A DNA stretch of 64,000 nt from Mycolicibacterium anyangense (GTDB taxonomy: Bacteria > Actinomycetota > Actinomycetes > Mycobacteriales > Mycobacteriaceae): positions 1,302,001 through 1,366,000 of the forward strand of contig NZ_AP022620.1 of assembly GCF_010731855.1 (NCBI RefSeq). The letters run 5' to 3'. A program made the translations under genes and the position numbers. Of this stretch, positions 44,563 to 53,868 are shown piece after piece (the stretch's first letter is position 1; each line of letters begins with the position of its first letter). A model generated the notes under the pieces. That model had not been told where the DNA came from. It worked only from the letters and a program-made list of their open reading frames with translations, and made no database searches.

Positions 44563-46764
44563 ATGACCCAGGTGTCTGACCCTGCTGTGGCCGACGTTCC
44601 CGCCGCGGCCCCGGCGGAGTCCCCACCGACGCGCCTGGACTCCTTCCGCCGCCGGCGCCCACTGAGCCACGTCAGCATCCAGTCGAAGCTCATCATGATG
44701 CTGGTGCTGTGTACGATCCTCGTCGCCGCCGTGGTCGGGGGAATCGCCTATCACGCGGGCCGGAATGCGTTGCGTGAGGCGGTTTTCAACCGACTGACGG
44801 AAGTGCGTCAGTCCCAGACCCGGTCGTTGCAGACCGAGGTCTCCGATCTGAAGAACTCGCTGATCATCTACACCCACGGATCGGTCACCCGCCAGGCACT
44901 GGAAGACTTCACTGCGGGATTCGACCAACTTGCCAACGCTCAGATCAACGGCGCCCAGTGGCAGAGCATCGTCGACTACTACCACAACAACTTCCTCAAG
45001 CAGACCGAACAGTCCAGCGGGGTCAAGCTCGACGCGACCGCCCTGCTGCCGGCCACGCCGGCGCAACGCTATCTGCAGGCCAACTACACCGCCCTGCGAC
45101 GCGACGACGACAACGCCGTGACGATCCGTGACGCCGGTGACGGCAGTCTGTGGTCGGCGGCCAACAACAGGTACCAGGATTTCTTTCGCCAGATCGTGAC
45201 CCGCTTCGAATTCGAGGACGCGTTGCTCCTCGACGCTCGCGGCAATGTGGTCTACAGCGCGTTCAAAGACGTCGACCTGGGCACCAACATCCTCACCGGC
45301 CCGTACTCGGGCTCCAAACTCCAGCAGGCCTACACCAAGGCGATGGCATCCAATGCGGTCGACTACGTGGGCTTCACCGACTTCGAGTTCTACCAACCCG
45401 CCGAGATGTCACCCACCGCGTGGATGGTAGCTCCGCTTCGACGCGACGGCCGCACCGAAGGTGTGCTGGCGCTGCAGTTCCCGATCGCCAAGATCAACCG
45501 CCTGATGACGTTCGACAAGCAGTGGGAAAGCGCCGGTCTGGGGCGCACCGGCGAGACGTATCTGGCCGGACCGGACAACTTGATGCGCTCGGATTCGCGT
45601 CTGTTCCTGGAGAATCCGCAACAGTTCAAACAGGAAGTCGTTCAGGCCGGGACACCGCCGGACGTCGCTGATATGTCCATTCGCCAGGGCGGCACGACGC
45701 TGGTGCAGCCGGTCGGGGCCGATGCGACGAAGAAGGCCCAGGAGGGCGAGTCGGGCACTCAGATCACCACCGACTACCTCGGGCAGAACAGTCTGCAGGC
45801 CTACGCCCCGCTGGTGATCAAAGACTCCGAACTGCACTGGGCCATCGTTGCCAAGGTGGATACCGCCGAGGCGTTCCAACGCGAGGCGACGTTCACCAGA
45901 ACCATGGTCCAGGCGACGGTCGGCATGATCTTCCTGGTGTGTCTGATCGCGATCGCGTGGGCGCAGATCTTCGTCCGCCCGATCCGCAAGCTGGAGGCCG
46001 GCGCCCAGCGGATCAGCGCAGGGGACTACGGCGTGGCGATCCCGGTCACGACCCGCGACGAGATAGGCGATCTCACCAGGGCTTTCAACGAGATGGGTCG
46101 GAGCCTGACCGTCAAAGAAGACCTGATCAACCAGCAGCGCAAGGAGACTGACGAGCTGCTGAGGTCACTGATGCCGGAGTCCATCGCCGAGCGATTCCGG
46201 CAGGGTGAGGAGACGATCGCCGTCGAGCACCACAACGTGACGGTGATCTTCGCCGACTTCATCGGGCTCGAACAGCTCCAGGCCGAGCTGCTGCCCGAGC
46301 AGGCCCTGACCCTGGTCAACGAGTTGACCCGCCAGATCGACGCCGCCGCGGACAGCCTCGGCATCGAACGCGTGCACACCGTACGCAACGGGTATCTGGC
46401 AAGTTGCGGTCTGACGGTGCCACGGCTCGACAACGTCCGCCGGACGGTGGATTTCGCCCTGGAATGCGAGCAGATCCTGCGGCGGTTCAACGCCGAGACC
46501 GACACCGAGCTCACATTGCGCGCCGGCATCGACACCGGTTCGGTCAGCAGTGGCCTGTTCGGTCAGCCGTCAGTGGTGTACGACATGTGGGGCTCGGCGG
46601 TCAACCTCGCGCACCAGATCAAGGACGGTTCACCCCAGCCCGGGATCTACGTCACCTCGAGCGTGTATGACTCGCTGCACGAGACAATGCAATTCAGCGC
46701 TGCCGAGTCGGTCACGGTGGACGGGGTGCAACAACGCGTGTGGCGGCTCGTGGAGCGGCTGTGA
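44563..46764 (+). CDS. Membrane class-III nucleotide cyclase-like protein (degenerate active site)
   Basis: A 733-residue membrane receptor. Transmembrane helices lie at about 42-63 and 449-470, with a large extracytoplasmic sensor (dCache-like) between them. A HAMP linker (about 470-525) and a class-III cyclase domain (about 555-733) follow. The first metal-binding Asp is present (Asp565 in FADFIG). The second is replaced: the usual GD of the IGDAYM-type motif reads RN (Asn609 in HTVRNGYL). The transition-state Asn681 (WGSAVN) is kept but the Arg is Gln685 (LAHQI). Canonical cyclase activity is therefore doubtful. Size and neighbour match the Rv2435c-Rv2434c pair. ATG 44563 is chosen; an upstream GTG-type extension is possible. 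Confidence 0.85.
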   Translation: MTQVSDPAVADVPAAAPAESPPTRLDSFRRRRPLSHVSIQSKLIMMLVLCTILVAAVVGGIAYHAGRNALREAVFNRLTEVRQSQTRSLQTEVSDLKNSLIIYTHGSVTRQALEDFTAGFDQLANAQINGAQWQSIVDYYHNNFLKQTEQSSGVKLDATALLPATPAQRYLQANYTALRRDDDNAVTIRDAGDGSLWSAANNRYQDFFRQIVTRFEFEDALLLDARGNVVYSAFKDVDLGTNILTGPYSGSKLQQAYTKAMASNAVDYVGFTDFEFYQPAEMSPTAWMVAPLRRDGRTEGVLALQFPIAKINRLMTFDKQWESAGLGRTGETYLAGPDNLMRSDSRLFLENPQQFKQEVVQAGTPPDVADMSIRQGGTTLVQPVGADATKKAQEGESGTQITTDYLGQNSLQAYAPLVIKDSELHWAIVAKVDTAEAFQREATFTRTMVQATVGMIFLVCLIAIAWAQIFVRPIRKLEAGAQRISAGDYGVAIPVTTRDEIGDLTRAFNEMGRSLTVKEDLINQQRKETDELLRSLMPESIAERFRQGEETIAVEHHNVTVIFADFIGLEQLQAELLPEQALTLVNELTRQIDAAADSLGIERVHTVRNGYLASCGLTVPRLDNVRRTVDFALECEQILRRFNAETDTELTLRAGIDTGSVSSGLFGQPSVVYDMWGSAVNLAHQIKDGSPQPGIYVTSSVYDSLHETMQFSAAESVTVDGVQQRVWRLVERL

Positions 46765-48179
46765 TGACGGAGCTCTTCTCGTCAGTATGGTTCTACTGGG
46801 CGATCGGCATCGCCGTCGGTTTGCCGCTGGGCTTGGTGCTCCTGACCGAGTGGCAACACGTCTTGGCGCGCAAGCAGAGTTTCCTGCTGCGGCCCGTGTC
46901 CATCATGCGCAACTACCTGCTGCCGCTGAGCGCGCTGCTGATCCTGATGCTGGAGGCCCGCCAGCTGCCGCCGCAAGCCACCTCGGTGCGCGTCGTCGGC
47001 ACCCTGGTCGCCTTCGTCGTCCTGGTCCTGTTGCTGTCGGGCATCAAGGCCGCCCTGTTCCAGAGTGCACCTGAGGACTCCTGGCGCAAGCGAATCCCGT
47101 CGATCTTCCTCGACGTACTGCGATTCGTGTTGATCGCGGTGGGCTTGGCAATGATCTTCGCCTACATCTGGGGTGCGAACGTCAAGGGGTTGTTCACCGC
47201 CCTCGGAGTCACCTCGATCGTGGTCGGCCTGACACTGCAGAACTCGGTGGGCCAGATCATCTCGGGCCTGCTGATGCTCTTCGAGCAGCCATTTCGGTTG
47301 GGCGATTGGATCGAGACACCCCAGGCCAAGGGTAAGGTCGTCGAAGTCAACTGGCGCGCAATCCATCTCGAGACCGGTACCGGATTGCAGATCACGCCCA
47401 ACTCGGTTCTGGCTGCCGCGTCTTTCGCCAACCTGAGCAGGCCCGCCGGAAAGCACTCGCTGACCGTGAGCACCGTTTTTGCGCTGTCCGATCCGCCCGA
47501 TAAAGTGTGCGCGATGCTGGCCCGCGTCGCTTCGGAGTTGCCGCACTGTGACCCTGAGCGCAGGCCCACAGCGGTTCCGTCGGGAGCGCAGGAGTACCGC
47601 ACCAAGATTCCGCTGCAATCTCCGGCCGAAGACGGTCGCGCGAAAGCTGTTTTCCTGCGCTGGATCTGGTATGCCGCACGGCGGGATGGCCTGCACCTCG
47701 ATGAGGCCGTTGACGAGTTCTCGACGCCCGAACGCGTCGCCGAGGCAGTGGCCGAGGTCGTGGGGCCGACGCTGCACCTCAACCGGGACGAACAGCAGAT
47801 GTTGCTCTCGCACGCCAGGATCGAACGCTATGGCGACGGGGAACTGGTGCAGCGTGTCGGCGAGGTGCCCGACTGCATGACCTTCATCATGGCCGGCGAG
47901 GTACAGATGACCGCGAGGCTCGAGGACGGTTCGGAGACCGTTCTGTGGACTCAGTCCGAGGGCAGCTTTCTCGGCCAGTCCGCCCTGACCCGACAAGCAG
48001 TGCTGGGATCGGCCTACGCCATCGGCGAGGTGACGGCAGTCCATGTCGCACGGGACAAGATGGCCGATCTCGTGCACCAGAATCCCAAGTTGCTCCAGGA
48101 ATTGGGTCGCACCATCGAGGAGCGTCGTGCCCACGTCCGCCGCGCCCTCCAAGAGCCCGCCGAAGTCGATGTTGATTGA
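46764..48179 (+). CDS. MscS-type mechanosensitive channel with C-terminal cyclic-nucleotide-binding-like domain
   Basis: A 471-residue channel. Three to four membrane helices lead to the pore-lining MscS segment (VTSIVVGLTLQNSVGQIISGL, about 149-169) and the MscS beta domain (FRLGDWIETPQAKGKVVEVNW). Residues about 345-455 form a cNMP-binding-fold domain (VPDCMTFIMAGEVQMTARL, then EGSFLGQSALTR). The phosphate-binding cassette lacks its usual residues: Glu is Gln405 and the Arg position is Leu414/Gly415. It starts one base inside the cyclase stop (TGATG), so the two proteins are made together, in the arrangement of Rv2434c with Rv2435c. It may be gated by another ligand or by the receptor itself. 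Confidence 0.87.
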   Translation: MTELFSSVWFYWAIGIAVGLPLGLVLLTEWQHVLARKQSFLLRPVSIMRNYLLPLSALLILMLEARQLPPQATSVRVVGTLVAFVVLVLLLSGIKAALFQSAPEDSWRKRIPSIFLDVLRFVLIAVGLAMIFAYIWGANVKGLFTALGVTSIVVGLTLQNSVGQIISGLLMLFEQPFRLGDWIETPQAKGKVVEVNWRAIHLETGTGLQITPNSVLAAASFANLSRPAGKHSLTVSTVFALSDPPDKVCAMLARVASELPHCDPERRPTAVPSGAQEYRTKIPLQSPAEDGRAKAVFLRWIWYAARRDGLHLDEAVDEFSTPERVAEAVAEVVGPTLHLNRDEQQMLLSHARIERYGDGELVQRVGEVPDCMTFIMAGEVQMTARLEDGSETVLWTQSEGSFLGQSALTRQAVLGSAYAIGEVTAVHVARDKMADLVHQNPKLLQELGRTIEERRAHVRRALQEPAEVDVD

Positions 48180-48187
48180 GCCAGCGG

Positions 48188-49387
48188 ATGGTTCGTGCGA
48201 CACATGACCTCGTGGTGGTGGGGGCGGGCATCGTCGGCCTGGCCGTTGCGCGAGAGTGGTTGCTGCGCAGGCCCGCAGACTCGGTGGTGGTGCTCGAACG
48301 GGAGCCCGGCCCGGCACAGCACCAGAGCGGCCACAATTCCGGAGTGATCCACGGCGGCATCTACTATCAGCCGGGCTCCTTGAAAGCCAGCCTGTGTGTC
48401 GAAGGCGCCCGGCTGATGTACGACTACTGCGAGCAACACGGCGTGGCCTACGAGCGGTGCGGCAAGTTGATCGTTGCGGTCTCGCACGACGAGTTGCCCC
48501 GGTTGGATGCCCTCGAGGCGCGCGGACATGCGAATGCCGTGCCTGGCCTACGCCGTGTCGGTGCCGACGAAATCGCCGAGATCGAGCCCAATGCCATCGG
48601 TGTGCAAGCACTTCACGCACCTAACACCGGCATCGTGGATTATCCCGGAGTGGCCCGCGAACTGGTCACCGAATTGGCCGCCCTGGGCGCGCAGGTGCGT
48701 TTCGGCACCGACGTGACGGCCATCGACGGCACCGCGGATGCGGTGGTGCATACCGGGGCGGGCCCGGTTCGAGCCGCCAGGGTGATCGCGTGCGCGGGCT
48801 TGTGGTCGGATCGGCTGGCGCGCCGCGCAGGTGCTCCACGCGACCCTCAGATCGTGCCGTTCCGCGGCGCATACCTGGGCCTGAAACCGACGGCGCGACC
48901 ACGGCTGAACGGCATGGTCTACCCGGTGCCCAACCCTGACCTGCCATTCCTCGGGGTGCATATCACCAAGCACATCGACGGGGCTGTGACGCTGGGGCCG
49001 ACCGCCATGATGGTCGCGGCCCGCGACGGCTACTCGCTGCGCCGGTGGCGCTGGAAGGACGCCTGGGAAACCGTGACGTGGCCGGGCACCTGGCATGTGG
49101 CCCACCGGTATTGGCGGGTCGGCATCGACGAGCTCCAGATGGCGGCCAGCCGGCGCGCATTCGTTGCGGCCGCGGCCCGCTATCTGCCGGGTCTGACCCT
49201 GGCCGACCTCGACGGGAGCTCGCACGCCGGGGTGCGGGCACAGGCGGTCGGTCGCGACGGCACGCTGGTCGACGACTTCGTCATCTCCCGCACCGGCGCG
49301 GCGTCGCACGTACGCAACGCGCCCTCGCCGGCCGCCACCTCCGCGCTGGCGCTGGCGCGCGAGCTTGTCGACCGGGTGACCGCCTGA
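48188..49387 (+). CDS. lhgO: L-2-hydroxyglutarate oxidase
   Basis: A 399-residue FAD-dependent oxidase of the LhgO family, oxidising L-2-hydroxyglutarate to 2-oxoglutarate. The dinucleotide motif VVVGAGIVGLAVAREW is at the N-terminus, followed by QSGHNSGVIHGGIYYQPGSLKA (cut here as two conserved blocks, QSGHNSGV and HGGIYY) and NTGIVDYPGVARELV. GVRAQAV and the HVRNAPSPAAT end segment also match. ATG 48188 is preferred; a TTG at 48176 overlaps the MscS stop. The gene may be read through from the cyclase/channel operon. Confidence 0.9.
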   Translation: MVRATHDLVVVGAGIVGLAVAREWLLRRPADSVVVLEREPGPAQHQSGHNSGVIHGGIYYQPGSLKASLCVEGARLMYDYCEQHGVAYERCGKLIVAVSHDELPRLDALEARGHANAVPGLRRVGADEIAEIEPNAIGVQALHAPNTGIVDYPGVARELVTELAALGAQVRFGTDVTAIDGTADAVVHTGAGPVRAARVIACAGLWSDRLARRAGAPRDPQIVPFRGAYLGLKPTARPRLNGMVYPVPNPDLPFLGVHITKHIDGAVTLGPTAMMVAARDGYSLRRWRWKDAWETVTWPGTWHVAHRYWRVGIDELQMAASRRAFVAAAARYLPGLTLADLDGSSHAGVRAQAVGRDGTLVDDFVISRTGAASHVRNAPSPAATSALALARELVDRVTA

Positions 49388-49402
49388 CGTGTCCCGCCCC
49401 CG

Positions 49403-50281
49403 ATGAGCGCTCATCCCGCGAGGACCGGCGCAGCCCTCGCCGTGGCCGCGATGGTGTGTGTACAGCTGGGTCTGGCCGTGGCGGTCGGCCTGATCGGGCG
49501 GATCGGCGCGGACGGCGCAGTCTGGTTGCGTCTGGCGTGGGCCGGCGTGCTGTTCCTGATCCTGGTGCGTCCTCGCCCGTCAGCGTTCACCAGGACCACG
49601 TTCCTCACCTGTGTGGTACTGGGCGCAGTGATCGCGCTGACCACCCTGCTGTTCATGACTGCGCTGGCGCGCATCCCGCTGGCGACGGCCAGCGCACTGG
49701 AGTTTCTCGGACCGCTGGGCGTAGCCGTGGTCAGCGGCCGGGGCGGGGGACGGCTGGTGTGGCCCACGCTCGCCGTTGTCGGCGTGCTCCTGCTCACCGA
49801 ACCCTGGCACGGCATCATCGACATCACCGGCGTGGCGATGTCGATGGGTGCGGCACTGTGCTGGGCGGCGTACATCCTGTTGACCCAACGCGTCGGCGAC
49901 GGTGTCGACGGGCTACAGGGGCTGGGGGTGTCGATGCCGGTGGCGGCCCTGGTGGCGACGGCGGCGGTCGGTCATGCGGTGCTGCCGAGGATGACACCGG
50001 AGCTCATCGCCATCGGCCTCGGGTTGGCGCTACTGCTGCCGATGTCTCCGTTCGTGCTCGAACTGTTGGCCCTGCGCCGGCTCACCACCGCAGCGTTCGG
50101 CACGCTCGCCAGCCTGGAACCGGCATTGGCCCTGATTGTGGGATTCCTTGTGCTCCATCAGGTTCCGACCAAGTCCGCGATAGTCGGCATCGCGTTCGTG
50201 GTACTGGCCGGAGTCGGTGCCGCGCGCGGAGGTTCGCGGGCCGTCAGCCCCACTCATGGTTCATCGCCCGAGAATCGGTGA
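49403..50281 (+). CDS. EamA-family metabolite exporter (RhtA-like)
   Basis: A 292-residue transporter with ten hydrophobic helices in two EamA repeats. The first has ALARIPLATASALEFLGPLGVAV, as in threonine/homoserine exporters of the RhtA group; the second ends in the ALRRLTTAAFGTLASLEPALAL motif. It probably exports amino acids or related metabolites. ATG 49403 follows closely on LhgO. The 3' end overlaps the convergent MFS gene by 38 bp. Confidence 0.85.
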   Translation: MSAHPARTGAALAVAAMVCVQLGLAVAVGLIGRIGADGAVWLRLAWAGVLFLILVRPRPSAFTRTTFLTCVVLGAVIALTTLLFMTALARIPLATASALEFLGPLGVAVVSGRGGGRLVWPTLAVVGVLLLTEPWHGIIDITGVAMSMGAALCWAAYILLTQRVGDGVDGLQGLGVSMPVAALVATAAVGHAVLPRMTPELIAIGLGLALLLPMSPFVLELLALRRLTTAAFGTLASLEPALALIVGFLVLHQVPTKSAIVGIAFVVLAGVGAARGGSRAVSPTHGSSPENR

Positions 50282-51713
50282 TGTCGTCGAGGGAGTCCAG
50301 CCGCCGCAACCGTGGCCGGGTGGTGGCGATCAACACCAGCGCGCCCAGGGCAGTGCCGGCGCCGAGGACAAAGATGGCGACGAAACTGGCCTCCGCCGGA
50401 AAGCCGTGGTGCGACCGGCTGAGCAGCACCGCCACGATGGCGGCGGCCACCGAACTGCCGATGGTCCGCGCGATGGCGTTCATGCTGGTGGCCACACCGG
50501 TTTCACCGGCGCCGACTTCCTGGACGACCAGGGCGGGCAGCGCCCCGTAGGCCAGACTGATGTAGGCGTTGGCCAGCACAGTGGCGGCGATGACCTGCCA
50601 GGGGTGCTGGTGGGCGACGGCCAGCAGGACGAATCCGGCGATACCTGCCACCGCTCCGACCATCAGCACGATACGAGCGCCGTAGCGGTCGATATAGCGT
50701 CCGCTGGCGACTGCGGTCACAAAGCCTGCGATAGCGCCCGGTAGCAGGAACACCAGGCTGGCGCCGAGCACGGTGGCACCGAAGCCGTAACCGCTGTGCA
50801 CCGGTGTCTGCACGAAGTCGGTCAATCCCAGGAAGCTCAGATACAGACCCATGCCGACCAGCACGGTGGCGATATTGGTGAGCAGTATCGGCCGGCGCGA
50901 GAGCATCTCGGTGGACACCAGGGGTTGGCTGCACCGACGTTCCCACCACCACCAGACGAAGAGCACCACCAGCCCGGCACCCGCGCACCCGATCGTGCGC
51001 GGCGACGTCCACCCCCAGCCGGTGCCCTGGGTGATGGCGAGCAGCATCGTCGACAGCCCTGCGGCCAGACCGACGGCTCCGGCCCAGTCGATCGTGCCGG
51101 TGGCACTGCGCGGCCGGGACGGGACGACGAGGACAACGGCCACGATGACGACCGCGGTGAACGCCGTCGTCAGCCAGAACACTCGGTGATAGCCGGCGTC
51201 GCCGCGCATCAGCAGTCCGGTCACCACCAGTCCCATGCCGCCGCCGAAACCGAGCGTCCCCGACAGCACCGCCATGGCCCGCATCAGCCGGTCTGCCGGC
51301 AGTTCGTCCCGCAGGATGGACACGCTGATCGGGTAGAGCGCGTACGAGGCTCCCTGCAGCACCCGGGCCACGATCAGCAGCGGCAGTGCGGCGGTCAGAG
51401 ACGCCAACAGCGAACCCGCCAGGACTACCGCCAGGACCACCAGCAGCACCAGGCGCTTGCTGTAGAGGTCGGCCAGCCGCCCGATCAGGGGAGTGCTGGC
51501 CGCGGCAGCGAGCAGATTGGCGGTGACTGCCCAACTCACAGCGACGGTGGGTGCATTCAGTTGCCGGGCGATCACCCCCAGGATGGGCACCACCCCGGTC
51601 TGCAGGACGGCGACGGTCAACGCCACCACGCTCAAGGTGGCCAGCAGTAATCCGGGCCGTGGGTGGCCGTCGGCCGGGTCGGTGATGGGCTGGACAGCGC
51701 CGAGTTCAGCCAC
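50244..51713 (-). CDS. MFS transporter (DHA2-like, 14 helices)
   Basis: A 489-residue major-facilitator protein with about 14 hydrophobic segments, typical of drug:H+ antiporter-2 efflux pumps. Motif A in the loop between helices 2 and 3 reads GRLADLYSKRLVLL, and a motif C-like glycine-rich helix (GTLGFGGGMGLVVTG) is present. It likely exports a drug or a small metabolite. The start is GTG after GGGAGGG. It is divergent from the thioesterase gene. Confidence 0.86.
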   Translation of the reverse strand: MAELGAVQPITDPADGHPRPGLLLATLSVVALTVAVLQTGVVPILGVIARQLNAPTVAVSWAVTANLLAAAASTPLIGRLADLYSKRLVLLVVLAVVLAGSLLASLTAALPLLIVARVLQGASYALYPISVSILRDELPADRLMRAMAVLSGTLGFGGGMGLVVTGLLMRGDAGYHRVFWLTTAFTAVVIVAVVLVVPSRPRSATGTIDWAGAVGLAAGLSTMLLAITQGTGWGWTSPRTIGCAGAGLVVLFVWWWWERRCSQPLVSTEMLSRRPILLTNIATVLVGMGLYLSFLGLTDFVQTPVHSGYGFGATVLGASLVFLLPGAIAGFVTAVASGRYIDRYGARIVLMVGAVAGIAGFVLLAVAHQHPWQVIAATVLANAYISLAYGALPALVVQEVGAGETGVATSMNAIARTIGSSVAAAIVAVLLSRSHHGFPAEASFVAIFVLGAGTALGALVLIATTRPRLRRLDSLDDITDSRAMNHEWG

Positions 51714-51803
51714 AGTCCCTCCCTTCTCTGGCGTCGGACTCCTTGATTATGTCGACTAAGCATCAGGGCCGCTCCCCGGGGATGGGTATGCGAGGATGCG
51801 CGG

Positions 51804-52628
51804 ATGGGCAACGGTCCGGCGTATTTCAGTGCGGAGTCCGACGGGACATTCCATCCGACGCAGTGGTCGCAGAGCCGCTGGGGCGAGGACATGCTCAACG
51901 GTCCCGCGGTGGTGGCCCTGGCAGCCCGGAGTCTCGAACAGCACTACGGGGTGCCCGGGTTCCTGCCCGGCCGGCTGACCGTGGACCTGTTCAAGGCCGC
52001 CCGCAAGAAGCCCACCGAAGTGTGCACCCGCCTGGTCCGCGACGGCCACCGGATCCGCAACAGCGAATGCGACGTCATCCAGGACGGCGTCGTGGTCGCC
52101 CGCGCCACGCTGGTTCAGTACCGCACCTCGCAGCCGCCGCCCGGCGACGAGTGGACCGGGGATCGTGGCTTCACGGCGCCCGCCCGGACGCCCGATAACA
52201 CCTACCTGATCGGCAGCGACGACGCCGGCTGGGACCCCAAAGGCGTTGCGCACCAGAACGCCTCGCGAAAGCGCGTCTACTGCAAGCCGATCGACACCGT
52301 TGCCGGCGAGGTTCTGAGCCCGTTCGTACGGGCGGTGATCGTCAGCGAGGCCACCAGCCTGGTCTGCAATCTAGGGACCAAGGGCATCGGCTACATCAAC
52401 GGCGACCTGACCGTCGCGCTGACCCGGCTACCGGAATCGGAATACCTGGGCCTGCAAGCAGATTCGCACTGGGCAGCCGACGGCGTCTCGGTCGGCACCG
52501 CAACCCTGTTCGACGAAGCGGGGCCCTTCGGCACCGGGATGGTCACCGCTATCGCCAACCCAGCGGCGCAACTCGACTTCAGCGGCTTCAACGCCGTCCC
52601 GGGTGCCGCGGCGAACCTCGAGGTCTGA
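51804..52628 (+). CDS. Acyl-CoA thioesterase-like double-hotdog protein
   Basis: A 274-residue protein of the acyl-CoA thioesterase (TesB/4HBT-like) superfamily, with two hotdog halves. The first half shows LNGPAVVALAARSLEQHYG and LTVDLFKAARKKPTE; the second has FVRAVIVSEATSLVCNLGTKG and GYINGDLTVALTRLPE. A catalytic role in releasing CoA from an acyl thioester is inferred from the fold. Start and neighbours give no firm substrate. Confidence 0.82.
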   Translation: MGNGPAYFSAESDGTFHPTQWSQSRWGEDMLNGPAVVALAARSLEQHYGVPGFLPGRLTVDLFKAARKKPTEVCTRLVRDGHRIRNSECDVIQDGVVVARATLVQYRTSQPPPGDEWTGDRGFTAPARTPDNTYLIGSDDAGWDPKGVAHQNASRKRVYCKPIDTVAGEVLSPFVRAVIVSEATSLVCNLGTKGIGYINGDLTVALTRLPESEYLGLQADSHWAADGVSVGTATLFDEAGPFGTGMVTAIANPAAQLDFSGFNAVPGAAANLEV

Positions 52629-52631
52629 CCC

Positions 52632-53783
52632 TCACAGTAGGGCGAGCAGCCGCTCGTGCGGCAGTGCGGGGGAGCGGTGCCCGTCACGGCCGACCATGTC
52701 GGCGTTGACGATCAGGGCGTTGAGCACGGCCTCTTCGACGGCATAGACCACAGCGGCATAGATCGGATCCATCCGGCCCCACGGCAGAAAGCGCAGCTGG
52801 CCGAACTCGTCGTCGGTCGGCGCGCCGACGGGGAAATGGCTGGCCAATCCGGGCGCCGGTGCGGTGGAGAAGGCCAGGAAGATGTCGCCGGAGAAGTGGC
52901 TGCCGGTGGTCCCGGTACGCGCCAGCCCCAGTGGAACCCGGCGGGCCAGCGCTTTGCACTGTCCGGGCAGCAGCGGCGCGTCGGTGGCGATGATGACGAT
53001 CACCGAACCGGCGCCCGGTGGCGGCCGGTTCAGGTCATGGTCGAACCAGTCACCGGCCAGCGGATTGTCCACGCCCAGTTGCGGTCCCACGTGCCGGCCG
53101 GCCACGGTGAGTTCTTCCCGCGCGCCGAAGTTGGCCTGCACGAGAGCCCCGACGGTGAAGGTGTGGCTGCCGTAGTGCACCAGGCGGGAGGCGGTTCCGT
53201 TGCCGCCTTTGAACTCGTAGCAGTTCATCCCGGTTCCGCCACCCACCGACCCCTCCGCCACTGGGCCACCGGCAGCGGCGTCCAAGGCGGCTACGGCATG
53301 CTCGGGGCGGACATGTCCGCCGTTGATGTCGTTGAGATAGCCATCCCAGGTCTCGGCGCAGACCGGCAGCAGCCACTGCCGTGCCAGCGCCGGGGCAACC
53401 CGGTTGACCCAGGAGATCGCGCCGGTGTGGCAGGGGCCGACCGCATGCGTGTTCGACAGCAGCACAGGCAGATTGAACGATCCGGCCTCTTCGATCCAGG
53501 TGGTCCCGGTCATCTCGCCATTGCCGTTGAGTGAATGCCAGCCCGCCGCGCATGGCTGCCCGACCCCGGTCCGCCCACGGGGGAGGATGGCGGTCACACC
53601 GGTGCGCACCGGGCCGCGACCAACATCCAGCGGGCCCTCCCCGTCGATGAGCGTGACTGCACCCACCTCGACACCGGGCACATCGGTGATCGCGTTGAGC
53701 GGTCCCGGTTCGCCGGGCGTGGTGATGCCCAGGCCGCGTGCTCGCGGCCGTCCGTCGGTGGTGTAGGCCTGCGGTGAGTTCAC
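52632..53783 (-). CDS. P1-family peptidase/aminopeptidase (DmpA-like)
   Basis: A 383-residue Ntn-like hydrolase of MEROPS family S58 (DmpA), which self-cleaves to form alpha and beta chains. The cleavage site and nucleophile are Gly259-Ser260 in GAGSVIVIIATDAPL. Other family blocks are GLGITTPGEPGPLNAITDVP at the N-terminus, NTHAVGPCHTG, and GGGTGMNCYEFKGGNGTASR. DmpA enzymes remove N-terminal D- or L-amino acids or act on beta-peptides. The start is GTG 53783, since the extension to 53924 has no conserved residues. Confidence 0.9.
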   Translation of the reverse strand: MNSPQAYTTDGRPRARGLGITTPGEPGPLNAITDVPGVEVGAVTLIDGEGPLDVGRGPVRTGVTAILPRGRTGVGQPCAAGWHSLNGNGEMTGTTWIEEAGSFNLPVLLSNTHAVGPCHTGAISWVNRVAPALARQWLLPVCAETWDGYLNDINGGHVRPEHAVAALDAAAGGPVAEGSVGGGTGMNCYEFKGGNGTASRLVHYGSHTFTVGALVQANFGAREELTVAGRHVGPQLGVDNPLAGDWFDHDLNRPPPGAGSVIVIIATDAPLLPGQCKALARRVPLGLARTGTTGSHFSGDIFLAFSTAPAPGLASHFPVGAPTDDEFGQLRFLPWGRMDPIYAAVVYAVEEAVLNALIVNADMVGRDGHRSPALPHERLLALL

Positions 53784-53868
53784 CTCGCAGACCCTACCGA
53801 CGGGCCTGCGCTGACACACCTGCCTGCGATTGGGCATGATCGTCTGCACAACCGTGTGAAGGAGATCG

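Noticed and set aside
46782..48620. 612-codon open frame opposite the MscS channel
   Set aside because: Antisense shadow; the sense strand encodes a clear channel.
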